Part shown: piece after piece, positions 1-15,464 of the stretch
Layout: each line of letters begins with the position of its first letter
How positions within the stretch are numbered: the stretch's first letter is position 1
NCBI RefSeq assembly: GCF_963422355.1
Contig: NC_085089.1
Location: 5,373,279 to 5,437,278 of the forward strand
Source of the DNA: Corticium candelabrum
Taxonomy: Eukaryota; Porifera; Homoscleromorpha; Homosclerophorida; Plakinidae
Direction: 5' to 3'
DNA length: 64,000 nucleotides
Made by a program: the position numbers and the translations under genes
The notes under the pieces: generated by a model
What the model was told of the DNA's origin: nothing
The model's input: only the letters and a program-made list of their open reading frames with translations
The model's database searches: none

Positions 1-135
1 CATATTAATATAGAAACCAACATACAGACAGAAATAGAGCAAAGTAAGAAGGCAAGAAGACAAACACATCATCATCATCATCTATTCCACAAACAACAGA
101 TGCGCAATAAAAGTCAGTGAAAACTGAACTCTTAC

Positions 136-3100
136 CGTATGGACCATACGTATCACACGATGAACTAGGCAACAACCAACGACATATCGTCATGTCTGAA
201 CTGCCACTAAACACATACGATCCGCACAGACTGGCACAACAGCACCAAACGGCGGCCCTGCATAAAACCCGACCATTAGAAGTCAAATCAGACAATCCAA
301 TCGTCTCAAACAAGACCATTCATTACCGGTGTCCTCTAAATGCATACACGGGCTCCAAGTCACAGATGTTACTCCTATGCATGATAAAATCCAATATAAT
401 ACTTCAGATGAGATTTCGAGATGCCTACCTCCTAGCTTGTGGTGGTTTCTGTATATTCCACAACTTCAGTGTACAATCCTCAGATGCAGTCACAAGAATG
501 GGTTCTGTGGGATGATATGCGAGCGATCGAACACAGTCAAAGTGGCTATCAGAACAAGCACAGTCTGAATCGACTAAAACTAAAGATGTAGCGAAATCAC
601 ATAACAGAGTAAAGTTACCTCTTTAAGGAGTACTTCTGACTCCACGTCTTTGGGGCTGTAGTCTGTGACATGCACGCTGAGACATACATCGTATGCATAG
701 TGATATGTTAGCTGCACTTACGCCATATTGCGACTCGGCTTCATTGTGTATGTGTTCAGGCAAATTGGCTAAATCTCCTAAACCCAAGCCAACAGACTCA
801 CCATCAGGTGCACCTCTACCACCATCCGTTTGAAGCAATGCTCTTTTGGCTGTAATTTACACACTATATTGTCACATGACACACACACACAAGTGCAGTA
901 AACTCTTACTCTTTCGCGGTATTCGTGGTCCAAAGGTTGGCATCTCACTATTCAGCACCGATTCTTCGGTGATGTCAGTGTTTGACACGGGTAACACAGA
1001 CTGAAAGTTGGACGTGAGACCAACTTCATCTCCCTGATTCAGAGATGTCATCATCTGCTGCAACTGGGAGTGCGTTGGACCTAACAAATAAACACAACCT
1101 GTCATTACTTTCTATGTCATTGACACGTATTATTATGCAAACATAGATTTTCTCGCATAAGTTCATTGCCACACAACACAATCGAGGACAGCTAAAACCT
1201 TACGTTTCGACTGCTGTGCCTTTTTCTTACGATCTTGTTTATATTCATCTTTAAGTTTTGACAACTGTTCCGGATCAAGGCCCAACTTCCACTCATTTCC
1301 CTGCATCAGTTTTTCAACATCAAACAAACATACTAAAACAAACAACAACCTGTATTTACCCCTAAGTAAAGAGATGAATGTTGTCCACTTGTTGGACCAC
1401 TATCTGCTATCAATTCTATATTCGATCACATTTATTAGAATATAATTACCACACTAGTTACTGGAAAAAGCATACTTGCGTCCATACCCTGAGAAAATTC
1501 TTCTTCGGGTCGTGATGGTGGTTCTCTGTGATCCTCTTCTTCGGCTTCATGAGACAAAAACTCAAACTCTGCAATCGCAGCTTCTTGATCAGGATCCAGC
1601 AAGTCAACATTACCGAGAGCATCTACAGAAGTAAATACCATACAAACAAAGCAATAATAACAAACCCTAAAGAAACTTGCTTTTGTCTAATTGGGTTCTG
1701 CTTAATTTATTGCTGCCTTTTGCACCATCATCCTCATCTTCATCGCTATCTTTATCGTCCTCATCGCCATCTGCAAGATCCTTGAGAAAGTTGAAATGTG
1801 CAACTACAGTCTCCTCTTCAAATAGGCCCTCTTCACTGTTCGACCCAGGAAATGAGGTCAGTTCTGGTGATTTTGGCTTCACAGGACTAAAAACAACTCA
1901 ACTTTTATAATCATATGAAACCAACAGCCAATAAATGTGTTAAAGACATGCATAGGACAAAATTGAAAATGCACTCACCACAATTACAATCGCTATGAAT
2001 ATACTTAGCTACTAGTATCATTACATGAAAACTCCAATCACGTCAAAATACTCAACTGCATGCCACACAAGCGACAAACACACTTTTGTTCAAACACGCA
2101 ACAAAACTAAAGACAAAGTAGGAAATTTGTCAATTACTGCATGCCAAGCTTTCAGAACACAGTAAACTGTTCTCAAAATCAGTGATAGGAACACTTCACT
2201 GTCAAAATCCGTTATCCAAACCGCTCACTTATCAGTCTCAATACATTTAACAATGTAGAATTGTATTTGCTACATGTTCAACCACACAAATCAATGCAAC
2301 CACCTGAACGATACATAAAAAGCCTATACACAGTATAAAAGCTCTCTGCTGCTTCTGGCAACATACACACTATACACAAATAACATTTCAATTCGTATTA
2401 ATTAAACAATAAGGTTAGAATGCAGCCTGATCGGCTACTCTATCAAGAAACATTCGTTTGAGCAACCACAGTTAGGAATCATCCATAATTGTCGACATTT
2501 ACTCAAGCACGCAAGAGGTACAAGCTCTTGGGGTGAAGCATAAAATGTCGATAATTTCTTTGGGCCCAGAAGTAGATAGGAAGTGATACCGAAGTCAAGA
2601 AATTGCACTTACACGTACGCATGTTGGAAATACCTATGAATGTAGCTATGTAACTATCCATGGCACGTGTATCAGGCGTATAGCACGCGCTAAGTGTTCG
2701 TCGCACGTGTTTAAAGCATACACGACGTGGAACGGTAAGTACCCTGTGTAGTAGGTACTAACAGACCTGTGTAAAAGACCTTGCGCTGTTCATACAACAC
2801 CGGCAAACAGTAACCAGCAGTTAGTGAACGCTTTGTCTTTGCCAGCCCATCTGTCTCACGAGAAAGCTGTTTAGAAAGTACAACGACAACAGAAGACTGC
2901 TGACCAGAATAATGAAATGTGCATATCAATCTTCGCAAGGGCTTCTAATTATTTGTTATTGTAATACCATTAGAAATAGGTTCACATGACCAACATTTTT
3001 TATGTACGCTTAGGGGGGAGGAGGTAGGCAGAAAAGAGTACGCTTTGTACTCTTGAGTAAACGTCAACAATTATAGATGACCCTGTAAATTCTCACAAAA

Positions 3101-5975
3101 TTCAACTCTCACTGAGCTTTACTTGCTTTATGTACTTGTTCACAAAAATCTGTAAACAACCCAATCGTTCTAAGCATGATATTTGTGCAAACGAAATCCC
3201 TTCAGTTTTCACATGGCAGACTTATTTTAAAATAAGAAAGTATAACTCAAACACCTTACAAGATACACATACAATTTCACCATAACTGACACTTCAGTTT
3301 GACTCACAGGCCATCACAACATTTTCAAATTTATTGATCCATACGTTACACAATTACACAGAAAGACCAACAGATGACCAGCAACATAATTATCCTAAAT
3401 GCAACAGATTACGCCAAATGCATCAAGTCAGTGCAAATCCACAACCATATATTACATAAGCTCGAAAATAAAGACACTAATGCATCATCTCACCTTGACA
3501 CAAGTTGTTCATCTTGGGTTTGTTCCATACCTCTAGATTTCAGCGTTACATTCAAAGAACTTCTATGGACCTTCTTACTACTTTCACTGTCTGAAGCTTT
3601 GAAAAGAGATGCTTCAACAGACTCCACTGGTACGGTATTAGGAGGTCCGTCCACGCTAGTCTTCCTAGCCGATGATACAGATGCAGGTAAGTGTTGTGAT
3701 GCAACAGAAGTAGAAGCACCAAAGGCCGACAGACTGTCTGAGCTTGGGTGGCTAAGAAGAGAATTGATTCTACTTGTCCGTACTCCAATCACAGCGTCAG
3801 CGTATCCTATCTCTTGTAAATATCTGTAAACATAACCAAACACACAACTGGTCACTTGCTTAGTCATAGATTAATTATGCTAACAAATTAAAATTGCCAT
3901 AATGGTGCTATTGTCTAAGGTTTAAACTAAAGTAAAATAAACTGATAGATAAAATACTATAGTATGTAATGCATCTGCTCGATATGAGGTATAGAGTAGT
4001 CTCAAGCTTGTTTCATGATATTGATTATGATATCGGTTATGTCCTAATATTGCTGCTAACGATGATAATGTTTGACACTGATCTGTTCCATAGTTTCGCG
4101 ATGCACTTGTGTATCAGGAATGATCTAAGTTTAGTATAATATATAAGTTTAGTATAATATATAATATCATCGTCTACTATTGTGTAGCTATGTCTCTCTC
4201 CCTTATCATTAGTACTGTTAGTACAAATGTAAGTAAGGATGTATGTACTACTACAGTAGTCCTTCCCGATTATGACCACCCCAAAGCCAACAAACTTGGC
4301 CCCTTCATGAACAATCTTGTCATCAGTGATTAGTTGTCGCACATCAGAGGGGTCGTAAACAAGAGCAACTGCTGTACTACGAGTGCTGTAACACAAACCT
4401 CAAAGTGTTTCTTTTACTTTTGATATTTTCTGCTGTGCCATAAACATAAAAAGCATAAACAGCACAACAAACACAAAACAACAGATTGTCCCATCTTCGT
4501 CATTGCAAGTTCTAAATTTTGTGTATCGTTTCTGATTAATTAAGAACAACTGCATGCTTCTGTTGTTGCAAAACCCTTAGTGTAGTGGTTAATGTTGTAG
4601 TCACTTCTACTATTTTCGTGTCAATGTAACATTATGATTCTCACACCAGCATCAGTTACTCTGACAAGTTCAAAACCTTCATGTCAATATCAGAATAAAG
4701 ACCTTACACTTGACAATGATGTCAGCGCATCAGGACTCATTGACGCTACTTACTTCGACATTATGAACCTAACCAATCTCTCTAAAAACAGCAATACTCT
4801 GTAAAATCACACAGCATTGCAACATACTTTTAGTAAGGAAGTTGAGCGTTTGCCTCTAGGCAGTAACACCAAAATACTGTTAGTGATAAAATTGCATAGA
4901 TTACTTTAATCACGATAAGAATGACAACATCACACACAAAAATCCAGTGCAAACCGACACATGTCTGCTAGCACTGAAAAAAGAATGTGTATGACCAACC
5001 CTGATAGTCGAGAGTTATCAGTATATCTAATACAGTATTACTGCTAGACATCTCTACAAGCTGCACAACTCAACAGAAAGTCTACGCCTACAATTGTTTA
5101 ATAGAAAGATGTACGTAAACATGCATATACACCATACACCAAGTACCAATAACACTCAAAACTCAAAAGAACTAACAAATACACAACCATACAAGTAACC
5201 ACAAACCACTTCAAGATGCATCATCAACATCATCATCATCATCTTACTGTCTTAACAAATGGCGTCCTTGTCGTCGACTTGCCTGCTGCACTTCACTGAC
5301 AGCACTGCTCATGTCTCGCACAGCTATACACAACAGAAGCAACTGATGCCCATCAAGAACACCAACGAAACCACCTGGTCCTTACGTTCCCTCTGCCTCT
5401 TGATCTTCACCGGCTCGGAAGGATTCTCTTCCATCCCGTTCTGCATCCGATGCACCTTCGCCCTGGTCAGAAGACACCAAAATTCAGAGTCACGCCCCCG
5501 CGTGTCAACAATACCTGCGGAGTGTAGCCATCTCCACGCACGAACTGAACATGCCTCTACTCTGTAACACCCGCCAGACTCCACCCTATCCTGTTTGACA
5601 GAAGATTGGCCCCACCTTTCTTGCTTCAGTGCATACTCCAACATTTTGATCCTTCTCAGCAGGTCGCGTTTCAAGTTCTCTTGTCCCTTGCGTTCGCCTT
5701 GTAGAAACGCGATTTTCGTCTGTAACGACATTCCATAAAACATGTTACAAGACAGAGCAGCCTGACGTCAGGATGTAGCTGAGTAGTCGTCTGGACACCT
5801 TCAATTCGGCGCGTTCCACCTCCCAATTGGAGCGCTCGCGTTCGAAACGCGTCCATTCGTGTTGAAGAAAATGCAGTACGCCGGGAATCGTATACAACTG
5901 TCTACCTCCGTCGCTGTCTACTGGCTGCGCCGAGAACGTCGCCGACGCACCTTCATCTTGCGGTGCCTCCGACAT
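136..5975 (-). CDS. STRN: Striatin (STRIPAK scaffold), C-terminus beyond window
   Basis: Striatins are B-type regulatory subunits of PP2A and the scaffold of the STRIPAK kinase/phosphatase complex. The start at 5975 opens a protein whose residues ~30-59 match the caveolin-binding and coiled-coil start (LHFLQHEWTRFERERSNWE). Next comes the highly conserved coiled coil (ERKGQENLKRDLLRRIKMLE). Exons read: 5799-5975, 5616-5719, 5386-5462, 3494-3823 (YLQEIGYADAVIG), 1726-1886 (acidic, HFNFLKD), 1488-1622 (AIAEFEFL), 1204-1332 (LSKLKDEYK), 910-1080, 722-849 (LGLGDLANL), 619-662 (KTWSQKYSLK), then WD40 exons 429-545 (HPTEPILVTASEDCTLKLW), 327-374 and 136-257. Phases agree throughout except that at least one linker exon between 3824 and 5385 was not found. 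Introns at 1887-3493 and 3824-5385 show no clear second gene. The remaining WD repeats lie left of the window. Confidence 0.95.
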
Positions 5976-6080
5976 GATGGCCGGGCTACGAGCATGCGCA
6001 CGCTTTGAACGAGATGTAACGCACTTTAGAGGCGGGACAAGCAAGGCCGCGAAAGAGTTCTTGTATCGCCGTTTCGTGAC
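5976..6080. promoter_or_regulatory. Bidirectional promoter, striatin / LRR1
   Basis: Only 105 bp separates the start codons of striatin (minus, 5975) and LRR1 (plus, 6081). The interval and the adjoining first exons are CpG-rich, and no TATA box is evident. Divergent transcription from one shared core promoter, with overlapping or very short 5' UTRs, is the simplest reading. This is inferred from gene layout only. Confidence 0.7.
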
Positions 6081-6493
6081 ATGAGATTGTCTTGCGATGT
6101 TCACGTCGTCTATTCACTCCTTACATCGCCGGCCACCGCCAAGCCCGTAAAAGCGACGCTAGCGTTGGGAATAAAGCCGCGCGTGAAGACGTTGCTGACG
6201 ACGACGACGAAAACGTTGGGCGATGTAACTTTGCTGCTGTGCACTGGCAAGCAGACTAAAAAGTATGAGGTAAGTATGCTATGTCACACGATGTGGAAGG
6301 TTGATGATTGTAGTAATGCGGGGGTGGCTGTTTTTGGCTTCGCTTTCACAGGTTAGAAATAACGTGTTGAAGGTATTCAAGAAGTACGTTGGTCACGGTA
6401 AGGCGACGCTAGTACTTCGGAATCCTTCCCACCAACTCTACATCAGCAAGGTCACGTGACACTATTTAATAATATTTAGTTGGTGGGGATGTG

Positions 6494-6556
<63 letters not shown>

Positions 6557-8600
6557 TGATTCAATGATATCCGTTTATTAATTATCTGGTATGTGAAGTG
6601 TAAATGTTGTGTGTAACTTGGACAATGAAAATACTTGCTTAATACAGATACCTTGGATTCCTCTAATGGCCTGGAAGTTTTGAGGCAAACATGCAGCTGG
6701 CAGTGAGTACACCCGTTACTAGGGCCTAAGGCCACACCCTATAACGTGCATTAGGCTTGTTTGCTCATATTTGGAGAGCTTGCTATAGCTCTAATTTTCT
6801 ATCTCTATGCATCGCCTCAATTTAAAAATTTTGGAAATAAACTTTGTGTGATACAGATTTAGTAAGAATATGGTGTAGCAAGTAGAGCTTGTGTGATGTG
6901 TTTATCTTCTCTCAACCGCAAGACTGTCCGAGTTTTTCGAAGAAGTTGCATGTTGCCAATCAAACATCAGATGTTTGAAATTCTGAAATGATTGAATAAA
7001 GGTCTCTGCTTATTAAGTAGCTATAGTTATGCATAAATGATAGCAGGTAGTGCTAAGTGAGAGATGTACAGTATCACTGTATGTGTATGTGGGATGTTGT
7101 GAACTAAAGTCAATACAGTTACAATACAAGTGAAGTGAAGAAGTATTGCATATTGCCTAATAGTGCAGCAACTTCAAAGTGGAATGTAACTACACATTTC
7201 TATACACATTCATCAGAATATCAGCAGTGTGGCAATTGCCAAATTTATGTTCACAGCCAGTCAAGATTCACTCAAGAATAGCTTCTTATGCCCAAGTCAA
7301 TACAATGAGAATGATGTTTATCGTGCCAAATTGCCAATGTACGTGGATGTCATGACGTCTTGCTTCTGCATGTGCTATGTATACTATAATACAGGCAACA
7401 AGTTTATAGTGATACAACAACCCATGGTATGTCACTGTGTGACGTAAACGTGTAGACCCATTGTATATCATTGTGTGACATGAACTTGTTTCCTGTATAC
7501 CTAGCACTTGCACCTTGTTGTGCGTTATAGCATTGTTCTAAGCTTTACATGGTATTTGTCAGTTTACGTTCAACTGTGTGATGTAGCTTTCATTTCTAAT
7601 GGTTTATTTGGTTGTATTTTAGGCTGATCCTGTTCATTTGGAAAAATTTCTCAAACTCGTGGTTTTACACATGAAACCTTCTCAGGATCAAATTCCTGTT
7701 CACCTGCCAGAACTTCCCAACGCAAGAGATTTACTTCATTTAGATGAACGACCCAAGTTGAAGTTGACGATCACCCAACGGCAGAACTACCCTTTAAGAG
7801 ATGGCTTTCCTTCTACAGTAGAGACACTGGTGATACAAAACTGTATGTTGGCTAAAGTGGACAGTAGAATCATAGAATTGGTTCACCTTCGTATCTTGGA
7901 TCTGACTCATAACAAAATCAGAGAACTGCCGAGCTCACTGGCAAACTTAGACAAACTTGCCGAACTACGACTAGCTGAAAATCGTTTGTCTTCCTTTCCA
8001 TCATCTATATGTCAGACTTCATTGTCATGTTCTCTCAAGACCCTAGACTTGTCAGATAACCAATTGGTTTCGTTACCTGCTCAATTTGGGGAAATGGTCG
8101 GTCTTGTTAGCCTTAACTTGGCTAATAATCAACTACACACCTTGCCATATACATTCCATCGTCTCAAAGCATTACAGAAGCTCTTACTACTTAACAACAA
8201 GCTTCGTTGTTTACCTTGTAATATGCACTATTTGCACCTTGACACCCTAGACGTATCTGGGAATGAGTTTGCTAATGAGAAATCAGTTTGTATCATGCAG
8301 TCAAGACTGGGAGTACTGTCACTGATGGAATTATGCGGCCGTGTCATGAACTGTTACCGAATTCAGTACAATAGCTCATGTCTGCCATTGCACTTGTGTT
8401 CCTTCTTGGATGCCTGTCGGACTTGTATGTGTGGCAAGCCCTGCTTTGTCAGCTTTGAGCACTGTCTGGGACCGGTGGACTCTCGACGCATGGCAAGAAC
8501 TGTTATTACTGACAGCAGTCGCGACATACCAATGGAAGCCTTTCTATGTAGTATTGAATGCAAGAAACGTTTTACTGGTAAAGGGCAACTCGTGCTGTAG
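6081..8600 (+). CDS. LRR1: Leucine-rich repeat protein 1 (CRL2 substrate receptor)
   Basis: LRR1 (PPIL5) is the substrate receptor of the CUL2 ubiquitin ligase that helps remove the CMG replicative helicase at replication termination. Three coding exons were read: 6081-6269, 6352-6450 and 7623-8600, giving 421 residues against about 414 in human. Exon 1 (MRLSCDVHVVYSLL) and exon 2 (GKATLVL) match the N-terminal domain. Exon 3 starts ADPVHLEKFL, as in vertebrate LRR1, and carries about six leucine-rich repeats (LRILDLTHNKIRELPSSL, LKTLDLSDNQLVSLPAQF). It then has the conserved cysteine-containing C-terminus (CMCGKPCF, FLCSIECK). The 1.2-kb second intron holds a (TA)n tract and no other gene. 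The gene is head-to-head with striatin. Confidence 0.93.
6499..6554. repeat. (TA)n microsatellite
   Basis: About 28 uninterrupted TA units in LRR1 intron 2. It is the first of many long dinucleotide tracts in the window. Confidence 0.95.
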
Positions 8601-10700
8601 AGTGCTGATATTGCATAATAAGTTAATGCCAAACTAGTTTATTGGGCAACTGAAATAGAGATGCTGCAATGGTGGATCAATATTTACGAGTAATACAGTG
8701 AATTTGCTGTTATCCCTTCCTAAATCCATACTTTCAATTAATTAATGCAACACAAATTCCAATGAACAATTGATGTATTGAAATAGAAATCTTTCCATTA
8801 TACACGAGAACTACTACAATATCATCGTCACTGGGAGGTCTTTATTGTTGCTACTCTGTATGCTTAGTTGTAGCTTCACCCTCACTGTCAACATGATCAA
8901 TGCAGACTCTACTCATATGGATGGGAAAGACCTCAAAGCGTTTGGGGGTCTGTCCATAGTAATAGACACAAACTTGCTTTTAATGACTTTAGAAGAGACT
9001 GCCCTAGAAGCATACCAGTTCTTGGAAAATGTCACTAATTGTACGACTCAAATACTTTAGTTTCTTTTTAAATTAATGTTCCCTACCTGACCACTGCCTA
9101 GGAACCTGCTATTATTATTCATCAGTCTTTATTTTTAACAACGGTATCATCGCTTTGCAATAAATGTGTATACCATTATTGGTAAATTTTACCAGAAATT
9201 CCTGCAACTAGACCTCGTAGCTGTAACAGCATGCCATTATAACGCAAGATGCCACTATGGGGTATAGAGTCACAGTAATCACGGTACAATGAAATACTGC
9301 ATGGATGAAGTGGGTTCACCAGCTAAATTATGCGAAGAATGATCCAGGGGGAGCAGTAACGAGGAGTTGCAACCAATAAACTTGATGATGGCCGACTTGA
9401 CAAATCCGATCTGCACTTCCGCTGAGTGAGTAAACTCATGCACTTTCTACATGTCACCAAAGACTATATCGAGAAATAATGACGAAGCCACAGTGACAGC
9501 AAATTGGCTGGCAAATCAACCCTCAATAAATTTGTAATAGCATACTGTTACACCTTGACCTATAACAGTACTGCACCTGATGGATAACATGAACCAGTGT
9601 AAATATAGGTTATTGCACGATTAGCATGCTCCATGCCGGCATTTACAAGCACAAGGATGCTGTTATCGCTCGAGGCGAAGCAAAAAGCTCTAACTCCGCT
9701 CCCAGTGCTGGTAAAAGCTACATAGCATGCTATTCAATTTATACTATGATCACGTGACACGTGTGTTATTTATTATTTATTTATTTACTTAGTTATACTA
9801 CGGTCATGTGATGTGCAACCAGTCACGAGCAGGTATTGAGGTGGTGTATGTGACTTATAACAAGGCTACGAAAATGCGTAATAGGATGATTGACACGAAA
9901 AGCCATGTCAAGATGATTCAATTTTAAGTCTCTAGTTCACACCAAGACGAGTTGGTACTTAATTAAACGTCACATTTCTTTCTGTTGACATAATTGGACA
10001 CTTTGGAAGGTGCCAACAGCAGCACCCCTAGCTGTGAATGCCACGACTATTATGTTATCATTGATAGACCGTGCACGTAATAGGATGAGATTGGATGGGA
10101 TTGACACCGAAGCATCAAAAGCATGTGATGTGGGCGTGGCCAGTAACTTTGCAGACTAGAGAGACCTCTATGTTCAACAAGTTTCTTCAGCTGCGGCCTC
10201 TACACGAGGGCGGCGGCTATTCAAGAAATACTGCATTATTGCACTCACACTTATACTTACACGTCATGTAACCATGGTAATCGAAGTAGAGGTAAAGCCC
10301 TCGGCTTCACCTTAGGTAATAACCCGCCCCTCACACTGCAAAAGCCATAGAGCACCCTAATCATACGATTAACCTATACATACACAAGTGAGAGTGCAAT
10401 ATTAACCAGAAGTAACTTATTGCACACTAGCCATGCAATAGGTCATATACACCACACAAATACACACTCATGACTAGTCGCATGTCATGTGACCACAGTA
10501 AAATTCAAGTTACAACTGCATGCGACAGAAAGCAAGGTAATACAGTGCCAGCAAGAAATGAACATAGCCTAAAGCTTAGAATAAAATTGACCCCAACAGC
10601 GGACAAAACCAGTGGGTTATGGCAACAAGAAATATTTTCTTACTAATCACCTGTAATCGAATTACTACCACGGGGTAACTATTTTGTCTAAAACCAGTAC
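8601..10700. other. Intergenic DNA between LRR1 and LONRF 3' ends
   Basis: The two genes converge here, so this is a tail-to-tail interval. A 71-codon open frame at 8845-9060 begins with a hydrophobic stretch (MLLLCMLSCSFTLTVNM), but it matches nothing I know and is as likely to be LRR1 3' UTR. The rest is AT-rich low-complexity DNA. A weak repeated motif (CGTAATAGGATGA) occurs at ~9877 and ~10075. No further gene was recognised. Confidence 0.5.
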
Positions 10701-10710
10701 ATGTACACTA

Positions 10711-11129
10711 AAAGGTCTGTCCACACTGGCAACTGGATCGCGATCCGATCGCAATCCAACCGCAGTGCTGTCCACACTTGCAACCCGATCGCGATCCGTC
10801 CGATCCACATCGCGAGGTGGATTCGATCGCGAGGTGGATTCGATCGCGATCCGATCGCGATCGGTTGAATCCAATTAGAAATAGTGGGCGTTACCTTAAC
10901 GTACGCTACGCGTGTAGTTGGAACATCTAGCACTCCTCACTCGTCTTTGTTCTCGCTCACCTTACGTCGCTGTATTAACGCTTTCTACAAGCAAAGAAAC
11001 CACACATACACATCGGTCATCAGTCACGTGATAGCGAAATGAGGCGGAGGTATCGTTTTCAAAGTGCAGTGTGGACGCTCGCTATCCGATCGGATCGCGA
11101 TCCATTCTGGTCTATTGTGGACAGGCCTT
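10711..11129. mobile_element. MITE, GATCGCGATC-rich
   Basis: Both ends read AAGG(T/C)CTGTCCACA in inverted orientation (10711 region and ~11116-11129), which marks a short non-autonomous DNA transposon of about 420 bp. The flanks read TAA on the left and TTAAC on the right, consistent with a 3-bp TWA-type duplication as made by Harbinger-like transposases. The left third is packed with palindromic GATCGCGATC-type motifs. No coding capacity was seen; the short open frames here are repeat shadows. Confidence 0.75.
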
Positions 11130-11507
11130 AACTACTACAACAAAACTAATTCAGCTAATCTGATTTACATAACAGTGTGTGACATTTGTCATGGTTATAA
11201 CAATAACTTACAGCCATTCAAAGGTTTTGCATTCCAATTCAACTCAAAACCAATTACGTACCATTCTACAAAAGGCCAAAAGCGAAAGTACACTCTGTAC
11301 ACATTTTCGTAATTCAACAATCTAACGTTAGACTCGATCTCCACCTACAGGTGTATACTTTACGAAATACAAGAATAGCTCTCCACCTACTAACAGTGAA
11401 AAGCGTGTGGAAACTTACTTAAGTTAAGTCAAGCATTGTTGTCTACTCTATACGTAACTTTTGATGATATAAATACGTGTAACCATTCTCTCGTTATCAA
11501 TATCTAA

Positions 11508-14294
<2,787 letters not shown>

Positions 14295-15464
14295 CCAAGT
14301 GTACCAATTTTGTCCCGATTACAAGTCCGTGACTTGGATCAGTGAAATACGGGAGGTTGGCACGTGACTTGGACCAAGTCATGCCTACGTATCTCCACCG
14401 CCGACGTCAGTTGCTCTTACGTGAAGATATTGAAACATACTGAAAGTACGACATACCACACATTCCATCACATGCAATAACGAAAGCAGCGTAATGTTCC
14501 TACGAAATAATTCGTAAACAATTAGATCGACGAGCGAGCAGCACGCCCAGATGGACAGTCCCCCATACAAATCAACGACAATGAGGACGACCATGGCAAG
14601 AGGCCACGGGCAACAGAATGCAAGCGAACATTTTCTTTGGTGTGTTAGCGCGGTTGGACAGCGGCTATTAAGTACCGTAACTATAGCTAATGTACATAGA
14701 CTAGATCTAGAGTCTATAGCTATACCTAGTCTACACAATGCTGGACCTAAATAGAACAGTAGAGTAGAATAGGTCATCTATCAAGCCAGTTACTGAGTCG
14801 CACGGTGATTTAGATTATCCCTACTCCGTGATTTTGACTGAATTGAAGTAATACAATTTGCTATGGATAAAATAACGCAGGTCTTACCTTGTTCTACAGC
14901 TCTGCACCGCGTTGACATGTCCGGAACTCTTCATCGACACCTTATCACAATCGAGCGCCGCGAGACTGCTCGGTACGTAGAAACAGCGCACGCCAGATTC
15001 TAGGTAAGAAATAAACATCGGTCATTCCGACATTATATAACTCAAAAGGGTAGACATCAACATCCGGGTATTTGAGAATCGTGTGACCTGCACGTGGTGT
15101 GTGATAAATTGCGATAAAAACTTTGCCTCAAACCTACACAAGTGTTGTCTGAGAAAAGCTATTGCAGTTCCAGTACATCGTACCCTGGTGCCTAGAATGT
15201 ATTTTGACCAGTCACACAATGTCAATCAATCTTTAGTTTTAATGTTAGAAGTTTACAATAGACTAAACGTTTTTAGTAACAGAGTCGATAGTATTGTTTG
15301 TCACAAATTGTGTCTAGAACAAGCTTGTTGAGGTTTCTCAAAATATGGCAGGACATCTAACGCACGTTATCAACTACAGCCTACCAAGCGTATGAAGAAC
15401 AAAGATCATCACGTCTGTATCATTTCTGCTCACACAGTTAACAGAGATACGCTTTTCTAGTCAA
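14295..15464. promoter_or_regulatory. Divergent LONRF / SLC35B2 promoter interval with candidate 5' UTR exon
   Basis: The two genes are head-to-head across ~1.17 kb. On the plus strand a consensus donor (CTAG|GTAAGA) at 15004 pairs with an acceptor (TTTTCTAG) ending at 15460, four bases before the SLC35B2 start codon. A 5' UTR intron at 15004-15460 is therefore plausible. On the minus strand a donor (ACAAG|GTAAGA) near 14887 could end a LONRF leader exon. No protein-coding gene was recognised between them. This is inference from splice consensus alone. Confidence 0.4.

Noticed and set aside
4037..4396. 119-codon minus frame in a striatin intron (VALVYDPSDVRQLITDDKI)
   Set aside because: An acceptor-like site precedes it, but it does not match the striatin linker, no donor fits, and the second half is simple AT repeat.
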